A stretch of DNA of 8,309 nucleotides from JBCCSZ01 sp039199225. GTDB taxonomy: Bacteria > Bacteroidota > Bacteroidia > Chitinophagales > Saprospiraceae. Position numbers and translations under genes: made by a program. The notes beneath the pieces are model-generated. The model saw nothing but the letters and a program-made list of their open reading frames with translations. It was not told the DNA's origin and did no database searches. The stretch covers positions 1 to 8,309 of the forward strand of contig JBCCSZ010000336.1 of assembly GCA_039199225.1 (NCBI GenBank), written 5' to 3'. Below, piece by piece: positions 1 to 6,867 of this stretch (position 1 is the first letter of the stretch; every line of letters starts with the position of its first letter).

Positions 1-222
1 AGGCAGCGAATTAACATAGAGAAATTCCTCCTCAAATCGATCAATGGCCAGCCATATCTTTCCTTCCTTGGCATCCCACCAAAAGTCGAAATACCCCTCG
101 TATGGCTGCATCGAAGCGGTTCGAATGTCGATGGAATCGATAGAGGTAGCACACTTCAGGAGGGGGTTTGCTTGCAGAGAAAGTGCCATCCAGAGGTATA
201 AAAATAGAAAAGAGACTCGCAT
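1..222 (-). CDS. Putative secreted zinc-dependent metalloprotease, DUF5117/DUF5118 type (N-terminal part)
   Basis: Only the first 74 codons are present; the gene runs off the left edge. The chosen ATG at 222 gives a good Sec signal peptide: Arg2, a hydrophobic core at residues 4-16, and a likely cut after LQA at residue 18. Residues 41-74 then read YEGYFDFWWDAKEGKIW and EEEFLYVNSLP. I recognise this pattern from the start of the conserved region of large Bacteroidota zinc metalloproteases (DUF5118/DUF5117/DUF4953 families), where a sentence like GKIWLEI...FLYVNSL recurs. The catalytic HExxH site would lie downstream, outside the window, so protease activity is inferred from family only. The start lies 77 bases after the stop of the polymerase/ligase gene, on the same strand, so it could share that transcript. 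The frame stays open upstream, with an ATG at 270 and a TTG at 303, so the start is not certain. Confidence 0.7.
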   Translation of the reverse strand, partial: MRVSFLFLYLWMALSLQANPLLKCATSIDSIDIRTASMQPYEGYFDFWWDAKEGKIWLAIDRFEEEFLYVNSLP

Positions 223-299
223 AAATGGTTGATTGGTTCGAAACAACAGACTTGCCTGACAAGCAGTCATTCCTAAAAATACAACAAATTTGCGCTTGG

Positions 300-1787
300 T
301 CAAGCCTCTTTCAGCGAGGGTGGTTCAGATGTCTCCTCCTGGCGGTTGGACAGGTCGATGTTTACCAAAATAGCCAGATGGATGAAAAAGAAAGAGCCTA
401 CTTTATCGGTCTCGATCATATCATTGATGAGCAACAGGGCGTCGATCACAATCATGGAAAGCAGTATTGTCATCACAAGTCCTTTCTTAAAGTCGTTCTC
501 GGTCTGGTGGTAGATGTTTTCTCCTCGAATGAGTCCATAAAAACAAATCAGCAGGAATATGACCAGCCCGGGATAGCCTTGCTCTGACAGGGTCATCAGA
601 TAATAACTGTGGATGCCTGACTTTTCGGGATTATCACTGACATAGGTTCGAAAGCTGGTGACGGTATAGGATCGGTAAAAGTTATAGAAGTTGCCAGGTC
701 CAAAGCCTGTTAGGGGTTCTTCAAAGCTCATGTAGGCCCCGGCAATCCAGCGGTAAAAGCGCTCCATGGTAGAAATATCTTCCCCTTTGTAGGTAGCTGA
801 AACGAGGTTGTCAAAATTGCGGTGGGTGATGGTCCGTTCGAAGTTGGGAGCGTACTCCAAATACTTGTTGTTAACCGTCATATAAATAGCCCCTACGACA
901 GCTCCTACCAACACCAAACCAAGTACATACCGAATCAGTCGGAGGCGGATGATGAAATAAGCACCGGCTGCCAAAACCAAAGCCACGTAAGCGGCCCGCG
1001 TGTACGACAATTGAATGGCCACCAGATAAACCAGTCCGCCACCCAACAAAAACCACCAATTAAAACTGAATGTCTTAAACCAAGTGCGTGCATACCATAG
1101 AAAAGGGAAAAACAAAACGAGGATGCAAGCATAATTTACGTGGTTGCGATAAAAGGGGTCTAAGACTGCATTGACTTTATCAAAGGCAAAACCTTCCTGC
1201 GCATGCTTGAATAGCACACTGAATATGGTCAATAACATCGGGAGGAAGATGATCCAAAACATGTTGCGCCAGTCTTTTTCCTTCTTAAGGATGGACCCGG
1301 CCATGAAATAGAAAACGATGATGTACCAAGTTTTTGCCAACGAAAACTTAAAGGAGACAAAAAAGAGATTGGAGTAAATCGTAGTAGCATAAATCCAAAG
1401 CAGGTGCAGCAGTATCAATAAGCTGATTGGATGGCGGACGAAACGACTACTCATTTGCCCGGCATGCCGAAAGACGTACAATAGATAAACACCCATGAGG
1501 CCGACCATCAGTGGCTCGGTAGGTAAATCCGTCCCAAAGCCATTTGGCAGCGTAAACTCAGTAGAAAGTGGAATGCAAAACAGGAGGAGGAAATAGACTT
1601 TTTTAAAATCGACGACACACCAATAGACCAGCAAGAAGAAAAAGGGAATACCCATAAATAGGACTTCGTCCATCAAAATGGTACCGAAGATGCTCCCAAG
1701 TACCAAAGCCGTCAGTATGGCAAATAGCCAGTGTTCGTCCTCTTTGAAATCTAGGAAACGACTAAGGAAATGTTGTTTATCAGCCAT
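300..1787 (-). CDS. O-antigen ligase / Wzy-type polymerase family membrane protein
   Basis: A 495-residue polytopic inner-membrane protein with about 10-12 hydrophobic segments, typical of the Wzy_C/O-antigen ligase superfamily. These proteins join lipid-linked glycan units on the periplasmic side, either polymerising them or transferring them to an acceptor. Landmarks are the SYTRAAYVAL segment (261-270), then a large loop with MERFYRWIAG (341-350), PLTGFGPGNFYNFY (358-371) and GIHSYYLMTLSEQGYPGL (391-408). The conserved Arg, the GxGxGxF-like turn and the His-xxx-Leu-xxx-Glu-xx-Gly signature are where the family has them. A polar C-terminal tail follows residue 478. The ATG at 1787 overlaps the end of the upstream chain-length gene by 8 bases, implying translational coupling. 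Sequence alone cannot separate polymerase from ligase; the Wzx and Wzz neighbours favour a polymerase in a Wzx/Wzy pathway. Confidence 0.88.
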   Translation of the reverse strand: MADKQHFLSRFLDFKEDEHWLFAILTALVLGSIFGTILMDEVLFMGIPFFFLLVYWCVVDFKKVYFLLLFCIPLSTEFTLPNGFGTDLPTEPLMVGLMGVYLLYVFRHAGQMSSRFVRHPISLLILLHLLWIYATTIYSNLFFVSFKFSLAKTWYIIVFYFMAGSILKKEKDWRNMFWIIFLPMLLTIFSVLFKHAQEGFAFDKVNAVLDPFYRNHVNYACILVLFFPFLWYARTWFKTFSFNWWFLLGGGLVYLVAIQLSYTRAAYVALVLAAGAYFIIRLRLIRYVLGLVLVGAVVGAIYMTVNNKYLEYAPNFERTITHRNFDNLVSATYKGEDISTMERFYRWIAGAYMSFEEPLTGFGPGNFYNFYRSYTVTSFRTYVSDNPEKSGIHSYYLMTLSEQGYPGLVIFLLICFYGLIRGENIYHQTENDFKKGLVMTILLSMIVIDALLLINDMIETDKVGSFFFIHLAILVNIDLSNRQEETSEPPSLKEA

Positions 1788-2877
1788 TGATGATTTCTCG
1801 CCAGTTCACACCTTTATATGTATCGAATAGTAAAACGCCCATAATGCCGACGATGAAAGCGATGAAAACCGCTCCAATGACGATTAGACTTCGCTTGGGT
1901 CGCGACTTGATGACCGACACTCTACCTTTTTCCAGCAAGAAGATCACCACGAAATTGGAATTGTAGGTTCCTTTAATCTGTTTGTAGCGCTCTTTGTCCA
2001 CACCGATTTGACGGCTGGCATTGTTGTAAATTTCGACCAACAATCTCACCTTTCCCATACCTATATTAAAGGTATCCAAGCGGTTGTTGAGGGTGCTAAT
2101 CTGATTTTCAAAGCCTTTGACCTTGGATTCGAGGATGAGGACGGAGTCGCGAGGGATCGACCGAAAGGATTTCAAAGCTTCCAGACGGGCATTGGCGTTG
2201 GCGAGGTTGGTCTCCGCATTTTCGTACAGTTCCGATAGAATCTCACTCTGTGAGTAGGAATTGTAAATTTTGTATTTGGTACGTACCCGCTCTAAACTAT
2301 CCGATAAAATGCTCAATTCTCTCTCCTTATCGGAAATCCGACTTTCATAATCACGGATTTGTTCTGCTTGGGATTGCTTGGCCAAGGAACGAGCAATGTC
2401 CTCCACCTTGTCGCGAGCAGCATTGACCATATCCGCTGCAATTCGAGGGTCTTTATCTTCCACCTTCAGCTCGATGGCATCGTACTTCGTCTTGGTAACC
2501 GTGTAAGCATTGTAAAACTTCTTGCGAACGAAAAAGGGAGCCTTTACATGGCTGGTATCGACACCGTAATGCTCATACAAATTGAACTTGTCAATTAAGT
2601 AGGCAGCAATTTCATCCGACTGAGCAATGGCCAACACCCGATCAATATCCCCTGTTTGACCATAGTAATTTCGATCTTTGATCTCACTTCCGACAGATGG
2701 TGGCTTGGCCAAATCGGGATTGGCAGCATAGAAGAGGGTTGTTGACTCGTAGTAGTTGGATAAAAACAACGATACCACCACCGTTCCGATGAGTGTGATT
2801 ACACAGAGGCCGATGATTTGCTTTTTCCACTTGAATAGGGTCTGCAACACCGACAACAAATTATCTTTGTTTTCCAT
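1780..2877 (-). CDS. Wzz/GumC-type polysaccharide chain-length determinant protein
   Basis: A 365-residue polysaccharide co-polymerase, expected to sit in the inner membrane with a large periplasmic domain and to set the length of polymers made by a Wzy enzyme. The architecture is canonical: a short cytoplasmic N-terminus, TM1 at about 20-39, a Wzz-like alpha/beta region including IELKVEDKDPRIAADMVNAA (136-155), a long helical, charged segment (about 160-290) likely to form coiled coil, and TM2 at about 329-351. A lone RPKR precedes TM2, in place of a longer proline-rich motif. The protein ends 14 residues after TM2, so it carries no fused tyrosine autokinase domain; a separate kinase, if any, is not in the window. 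Its ATG at 2877 lies two bases after the flippase stop codon, and its 3' end overlaps the polymerase gene, placing it mid-operon. Confidence 0.87.
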   Translation of the reverse strand: MENKDNLLSVLQTLFKWKKQIIGLCVITLIGTVVVSLFLSNYYESTTLFYAANPDLAKPPSVGSEIKDRNYYGQTGDIDRVLAIAQSDEIAAYLIDKFNLYEHYGVDTSHVKAPFFVRKKFYNAYTVTKTKYDAIELKVEDKDPRIAADMVNAARDKVEDIARSLAKQSQAEQIRDYESRISDKERELSILSDSLERVRTKYKIYNSYSQSEILSELYENAETNLANANARLEALKSFRSIPRDSVLILESKVKGFENQISTLNNRLDTFNIGMGKVRLLVEIYNNASRQIGVDKERYKQIKGTYNSNFVVIFLLEKGRVSVIKSRPKRSLIVIGAVFIAFIVGIMGVLLFDTYKGVNWREIING

Positions 2878-2879
2878 TA

Positions 2880-4328
2880 CTATTTTTTTGATCGGGGCAA
2901 AAGTAGCAAAAATGCTTTCAAATCGATCAACTTTAATCCAAAGGCCAACAAAGCACAGAAGGATAAATTGAGTGCAAAATTAACTTTCCAACCCAAAGTT
3001 CCATAATTATACATCCCATAAGTAAGTCCTACTACCAAAAAAGTAAAACTCAACAAGCGCCATATCCACCCCTTGTCTCCACGGAGCGCCAACTCCCGAT
3101 GCGCCAGTACAATCTGGGCAAACATGGAAAAAAACTGTGTCGCTATGGTCGCCACAGCGGCTCCTGCTGCCTTACTGCCTGGAATCAACCACAGATTCAG
3201 CAAAACGTTCAGCGCAATACTCAGCAAGAAAATAACATTCATCTTCATCAAGCTCCCATTCGCCGTCAGCAGAGCGCCGTAAATGTATATCCCACTCACA
3301 GCCACAAAGCTGAAAATCAAATAGCCCAGCACCTGCCCCCAGTAGGGCGTCGCTTCTGTATACAATAAATCCGCAATCTCCACCTGATACCAATAGGTGC
3401 AAACAGATAAAGTGATCGCCCCGGCCCAGATCATCCGCACGCTGAACTGCAACAAATCATCAATCGGTTCTTTCTCCTTGAGCATCCGCGAGAACATCGG
3501 CAATAGCAAACCCGCGAAAAGGAAACCGATCATATTGCTGGCATCCAATAAACGATAAGCAGACGCATAAATCCCCGCCTCCAACTGCCCATCCGGAAGC
3601 ATCTTTTCCAGCATCACCCCATCGATCTTAGCATAGACAGTCATCAAAAAGACAACTAAAGCATAGGGATAACTCTCCTTGAGGATCAACAATAAAAAGG
3701 CAGGCTTAAAACGCAATCGAAACACCTGAATACGACGCCCCACCACCGCCAGTCCCGCCAAAATGGTCAGCGAAAAGGCCAGCGTTTGCGCATAAATGAA
3801 ATACTCAATCTGGAAGGGCTGCCAACTGGATGTTCCCCACAGTAGATAGCTGCAAAACAGGATCATCAACAGCTTATCCATCGCCGACAACACACTGTCG
3901 ATCCGGTACATCCCCAGCCCCGAAACATTGGAGCGCACATAAAAATTGAGAGAAATCAAAATGTGGTTCAAGGCAATCACCAATAATAGATGCGGATAAG
4001 CCTGAAAATAGCCCACAGCCGCCGCCAAGCTCAGCACCACCACCATATATATCAGTGCCAACAACAATTTCAGCATCAATATATTTGGAAAGTACTTATC
4101 TAAAAGCTGCCGATGGCGAGAAATGTTGCGATTGTTGAAATTCTGTATCCCAAAATCATTAATTATCTGAAAAAGAAAGGTGAAATTAAACAAGACAAAG
4201 TACAGACCATAGGTCTCCGCCCCCACAACATTCTGCACCGTCCGGTCGATCCCGAAGATATAAAATGGCTTGATCAGCAAATTGATCGACAGCAAAAAAG
4301 CGATATTGAGCAAAAACTCCCGATTCAC
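2880..4328 (-). CDS. Wzx-type lipid-linked oligosaccharide flippase
   Basis: A 482-residue protein with roughly 12-14 hydrophobic segments, matching the polysaccharide biosynthesis/flippase families of the MOP superfamily. Such proteins move undecaprenyl-linked glycan repeat units across the inner membrane. The N-terminus (LLIKPFYIFGIDRTVQNVVG, residues 17-36) and the GLYF...FNNRNIS region (41-70) are the familiar opening of Bacteroidota flippases. Further support comes from AKIDGVMLEKMLPDGQLEAG (233-252), YASAYRLLDA (254-263) and NVLLNLWLIPGSKAAGAAVA (374-393). The start is a GTG at 4328; an in-frame TGA lies only 19 bases upstream, so no longer start is possible, and the first residues already match the family opening. 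It is the first gene of the tight flippase, chain-length, polymerase set. The 143-base gap before it contains the local repeat and is the natural place for a promoter. The sugar substrate cannot be inferred. Confidence 0.88.
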   Translation of the reverse strand: MNREFLLNIAFLLSINLLIKPFYIFGIDRTVQNVVGAETYGLYFVLFNFTFLFQIINDFGIQNFNNRNISRHRQLLDKYFPNILMLKLLLALIYMVVVLSLAAAVGYFQAYPHLLLVIALNHILISLNFYVRSNVSGLGMYRIDSVLSAMDKLLMILFCSYLLWGTSSWQPFQIEYFIYAQTLAFSLTILAGLAVVGRRIQVFRLRFKPAFLLLILKESYPYALVVFLMTVYAKIDGVMLEKMLPDGQLEAGIYASAYRLLDASNMIGFLFAGLLLPMFSRMLKEKEPIDDLLQFSVRMIWAGAITLSVCTYWYQVEIADLLYTEATPYWGQVLGYLIFSFVAVSGIYIYGALLTANGSLMKMNVIFLLSIALNVLLNLWLIPGSKAAGAAVATIATQFFSMFAQIVLAHRELALRGDKGWIWRLLSFTFLVVGLTYGMYNYGTLGWKVNFALNLSFCALLAFGLKLIDLKAFLLLLPRSKK

Positions 4329-4400
4329 CCACCAAAGGTAAGGCTTTCATCTAGTCTTCCACCCCCCAAGCACAATTATTGGAGCCGTCTACCCCTCCCC

Positions 4401-4463
4401 CGATCACCGATCACCCAATCACCAGCCAAAGGCAATCACCCAATCACCGACCACCCAATCACC
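4401..4463. repeat. Degenerate 7-8 bp tandem repeat, consensus C(C)RATCAC
   Basis: On the plus strand the spacer between the ABC permease and flippase genes contains seven imperfect copies of CGATCAC or CCAATCAC: at 4401, 4408, 4415, 4433, 4440, 4448 (as CGACCAC) and 4455. A ten-base interruption lies at 4423-4432. Read on the coding strand the unit is GTGATTGG or GTGATCG. It is strongly strand-biased (C-rich on plus) and does not fit any hairpin. It may be a slippage-prone simple repeat or a family of short spacer repeats. It lies 73-135 bases upstream of the flippase start. Confidence 0.75.
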
Positions 4464-4471
4464 CCTACCTC

Positions 4472-5710
4472 CTACTCATACCGCAAAGACTCAATCGGAT
4501 CAAGACGCGAAGCCTTCAAAGCCGGATACAAACCCGAAGCAAGCCCCACAACCAGGCAAGTGATCACCCCAAGGGTAATCCATCCCCAGGGAATCAGAAA
4601 ACTGCCGCCCATCAGCACAGTCACCACATTGCCCGCCAAAATACCCAGTAGAATACCAATGAAACCACCCAGTTGGCAAATGACAATGGCCTCTGTCAAA
4701 AATTGAAGAAGAATATTCCGACGAGTAGCCCCCAGCGCCTTGCAAATACCAATTTCCCGCGTGCGCTCCGTGACCGACACCAACATAATATTCATCAGTC
4801 CAATAGCAGCACCGAGCAAGGTAACCAGTGCAATCACCATAGCCCCAATTCGCATAGTAGCTGTATTTTCTTTGAGAAGATTGATCAAGCCATCACTGCG
4901 AAAAATATCAAAGTCGTTTTGTTGGTTGACACGCAGGTTGCGCACCTTTCGGAAAGTACCAATGGCCGCCGCCTCAGCCGCCGCCATATCTTCGGCATTC
5001 AAAATAGAAACATCTACATTGTAACTCTTTTTAGCATAGCCATAATAGCGCTTGACATTCAGCAGAGGTACCATCACGATCTTGTCAGCATTGCTGTTCA
5101 TTGTCGACCCCTTGGATTCCAATATGCCAATGATCCGATATTTGACGTTTCCAACCAAGATCGCCTCACCAAGAGCTTTTTCTGCCTCTTCATCAAATAG
5201 CGTCTTGACCAAATCTGAACCGATGATCACCGTGTGGCTACCCGATGTAATTTCCGAGTTCGTGAAGCCTCGACCATAGGTAATAACGCGTCCTTTGACA
5301 TCAAAGTAGTTTTCATCCACCCCTTGAATCTCAATATCTCCGTTGGTTTTTTCTTCATCGTATTTGACAACGGCCGTAGAAGTTCCTCTGGAAGAAACCG
5401 TAACAACAGCCGGAAAATCAAAGTCTTCTTTAAACTTTACCGCCTGTCGATAACTAATCGGATCGCCTTTCTTTTGCTTGCGCCCCTGCCGATTGCCTTG
5501 GACACGGGTGCCTTTGGGAAAGAGGCTGAAAGAGTTGACCCCCATGTCCGAAAAGTTGTCATTCAAAGAATAGATGGCCGTATCAATGGCTGTTAGAATG
5601 CCCACGAGTGCAGTAATCCCCACACCGATAATCAGCATGGTCAGAATAGAGCGCAGCAGATTCGACCTGACCGAATTGAGCGCTATCTTGATGTTCTCGC
5701 GGAAATTCAT
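4472..5710 (-). CDS. MacB/FtsX-type ABC transporter permease
   Basis: A 412-residue inner-membrane permease of the MacB/LolC/FtsX (type VII ABC) family. The layout is standard: an N-terminal helix at about 21-43 following ALNSVRSNLLRSILTML, a periplasmic MacB-like core domain (about 45-285), then three helices at about 288-312, 335-362 and 373-398. Diagnostic C-terminal motifs are SVTERTREIGICKALGATRR (312-331) and GLYPALKASRLDPIESLRYE (393-412), nearly textbook for this family. These transporters work as mechanotransmitters with a separate ATPase, moving lipoproteins, peptides or drugs, or driving periplasmic partners. No ATPase or membrane-fusion gene is beside it: the upstream neighbour is a phosphatase and the downstream one a flippase. 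It therefore may pair with an ATPase encoded elsewhere, and its cargo is unknown. The ATG at 5710 was chosen because family homology begins at once (NFRENIKIAL). Confidence 0.92.
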   Translation of the reverse strand: MNFRENIKIALNSVRSNLLRSILTMLIIGVGITALVGILTAIDTAIYSLNDNFSDMGVNSFSLFPKGTRVQGNRQGRKQKKGDPISYRQAVKFKEDFDFPAVVTVSSRGTSTAVVKYDEEKTNGDIEIQGVDENYFDVKGRVITYGRGFTNSEITSGSHTVIIGSDLVKTLFDEEAEKALGEAILVGNVKYRIIGILESKGSTMNSNADKIVMVPLLNVKRYYGYAKKSYNVDVSILNAEDMAAAEAAAIGTFRKVRNLRVNQQNDFDIFRSDGLINLLKENTATMRIGAMVIALVTLLGAAIGLMNIMLVSVTERTREIGICKALGATRRNILLQFLTEAIVICQLGGFIGILLGILAGNVVTVLMGGSFLIPWGWITLGVITCLVVGLASGLYPALKASRLDPIESLRYE

Positions 5711-5799
5711 CTATTAAATTTGACACCCAAGTTAGACAATACCATTCTTTTACTGGTAATTCTTCGATGAAAGAAAAGATTTGCTAGACCGGCATTGGC

Positions 5800-6612
5800 C
5801 TACAAAGAGGCAGACTGCAGGTGCTGTTTCGTCAAATCGTGCAAAGCTACATGGACTGCCGGACTGCCACAGACCAACTCTCTACCAAAAATATAGTTTT
5901 TGCCGTTGCTGAAATCTGTCACTTTTCCTCCTGCCTCTTCCACCAAAAGTACACCCGCTGCTACATCCCAGGGGTTGAGGCCGTATTCAAAAAAAGCATC
6001 GAAGCGGCCGCAGGACACATACGCCAGATCGAGCGCAGCAGACCCTAAACGGCGTAGACCACGGGTCGCTTGGAACAATTTCCGTAGCAAAGCCATATAA
6101 CCATCCAAGCGATCAAAGTCGTAATATGGAAAACCTGTAGCCACCAAGGCATCGGCGAGCTGCTCATTGCCACTCACCTTGATGGGCTGCCCATTGAGCC
6201 AGGCTCCACCCCCTTTCCATGCAGAAAAGTATTCCTCACGTACAACCTCTACAACGAGCCCCATCACCACTTCCTCCTCTTGCAGCAAGGCCACACTGAT
6301 CGAGAAAAAGGGTATTTGATGCAAAAAGTTAGTCGTTCCATCCAACGGATCGATGATCCAGCGGTATTTACCCTCTGCTTGCTCAACGGTTCCTTCCTCT
6401 GTCAGAAAGGTTGCCTCCGGCAGCAGCGCACCCAATGATTTTACCAATTGCTCCTCAGCCGTCTTATCGACATAGCTCACCAAGCTGTTTAAATCTTTTA
6501 CCTCTACTTGTGCCGCACCTACTTTTCCCAATTCGGCTCGGATGAAATCAGCGGTTGGACGAATGGCTTTCAGGCTATCCTGGCAAAGTTGTGCTAATTG
6601 CTGTGTTGTCAT
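5800..6612 (-). CDS. Inositol monophosphatase family protein (SuhB-like)
   Basis: A 270-residue soluble Mg2+-dependent phosphatase, close to the 267 residues of E. coli SuhB. The metal-binding signatures are complete: FLTEEG (69-74, equivalent to the GEE motif), WIIDPLDGTTNF (85-96) with Asp88 and Asp91, and NPWDVAAG (213-220) with Asp216. LRRLGSAALDLAYVSCGRFD (186-205) is the substrate-side helix region typical of the family. The likely reaction is hydrolysis of myo-inositol phosphate or a similar sugar phosphate. Family members also include 3'-phosphoadenosine and fructose-bisphosphate phosphatases, which sequence alone does not fully exclude. The ATG at 6612 gives the usual N-terminal length. 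The gene is 89 bases upstream of the permease gene on the same strand and may be co-transcribed with it, though nothing suggests a shared pathway. The 255 non-coding bases before it suggest its own promoter. Confidence 0.93.
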   Translation of the reverse strand: MTTQQLAQLCQDSLKAIRPTADFIRAELGKVGAAQVEVKDLNSLVSYVDKTAEEQLVKSLGALLPEATFLTEEGTVEQAEGKYRWIIDPLDGTTNFLHQIPFFSISVALLQEEEVVMGLVVEVVREEYFSAWKGGGAWLNGQPIKVSGNEQLADALVATGFPYYDFDRLDGYMALLRKLFQATRGLRRLGSAALDLAYVSCGRFDAFFEYGLNPWDVAAGVLLVEEAGGKVTDFSNGKNYIFGRELVCGSPAVHVALHDLTKQHLQSASL

Positions 6613-6680
6613 AATGTTTATAGGCTAATGGAGGAATATGGGCTCATCTGAATAAGCTTTGCAAAGAAAAGTAGAATGCC

Positions 6681-6758
6681 TCAGAGTTCAAAGGGCTGGA
6701 ACAGACAGCTAAGTGCCTGGACAAAATTATGCGATTCTTCGTTTGAGAGGAGTTTCAT
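6681..6758 (-). other. Possible 25-residue micro-ORF or gene remnant
   Basis: An ATG at 6758 opens a frame of 25 codons ending in TGA at 6681. The peptide contains SNEESHNFVQALSCLFQPFE, which looks like ordinary soluble protein and is not low complexity. The frame is open for eight more codons upstream before a stop. It could be a leader peptide, the tail of a decayed gene, or chance. No Shine-Dalgarno sequence is visible, which is uninformative in Bacteroidota. I do not recognise it. Confidence 0.15.
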
Positions 6759-6808
6759 CTGTACTTCGTTCAAAATAGGTCATTATTCAATTTGCCAGTC
6801 TCGTATAA

Positions 6809-6821
6809 CTGACGTTGTCAG
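6809..6821. repeat. Small perfect hairpin, 5-bp stem
   Basis: On the plus strand CTGAC-GTT-GTCAG forms a perfect five-base stem with a three-base loop. A G-T pair and an A-T pair could extend it to seven on the minus-strand transcript. There is no following T-run on either strand, so it is not a normal intrinsic terminator. It overlaps the edge of GTATAAC (6803-6809), discussed in the findings as a possible recombination-site box. Confidence 0.5.
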
Positions 6822-6847
6822 CTTTTGCTGGCAGTCGGCAGCTATTA

Positions 6848-6856
6848 TTCGGTGCT
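6848..6856 (+). repeat. Left copy of 9-bp inverted repeat bracketing the AT-rich gene
   Basis: TTCGGTGCT here is the exact reverse complement of AGCACCGAA at 7521-7529. It starts 12 bases beyond the stop codon of the AT-rich orphan gene. Reading outward, similarity resumes after the nine bases as TAGCTGCC here against TAGGCGCC on the right, if a two-base gap is allowed. A nine-base match over this distance could be chance, but it coincides with the composition change. Confidence 0.45.
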
Positions 6857-6867
6857 GTGTTTAATTT

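Larger units (their letters stand above)
6613..6867. other. Non-coding spacer with structured DNA and a micro-ORF
   Basis: This 255-base stretch lies between the AT-rich orphan gene and the phosphatase gene. It holds a small perfect hairpin (6809-6821), a second imperfect GCTG/CAGC inverted pair (6827-6842), one copy of the inverted repeat that brackets the orphan gene (6848-6856), and a 25-codon minus-strand reading frame with an ATG start (6681-6758). I see no conserved protein, tRNA or clear rho-independent terminator. Its base composition is closer to the phosphatase gene than to the AT-rich orphan gene. Confidence 0.5.

Noticed and set aside
41..262. Minus-strand 73-codon frame at the left edge
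   Set aside because: It overlaps the metalloprotease N-terminus in another frame; only the frame starting at 222 shows a signal peptide followed by a family motif.
4371..4378. TAATTGTG on the minus strand as a Bacteroidota -7 promoter box for the flippase operon
   Set aside because: It matches TAnnTTTG at five of six fixed positions and is well placed, but no TTTG-like -33 element lies at the expected distance.
4113..4706. Open plus-strand frame of 197 codons spanning the flippase start, the spacer and the permease end
   Set aside because: It is antisense to two well-supported genes and its middle is translated from the C-rich repeat, giving a Pro/Ser/His/Thr-rich low-complexity product with no recognisable domain.
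4966..4985. Short GCC-rich repetitive stretch
   Set aside because: It encodes the alanine run AAAEAAA within the permease periplasmic domain and is explained by coding sequence.
5711..5799. Hairpin or promoter between the phosphatase and permease genes
   Set aside because: The best stem is TACCA/TGGTA with a nine-base loop and no T-run; TAACTTGG resembles a -7 box but lacks an upstream partner.
6666..6673. TACTTTTC on the minus strand as a -7 box for the phosphatase gene
   Set aside because: The nearest TTTG is only 15 bases upstream, shorter than the usual spacing, and the last base of the box does not match.
6676..6864. Plus-strand 62-codon frame in the spacer
   Set aside because: No start context, domain or conservation clue supports it, and it runs through the hairpin and inverted-repeat sequences.
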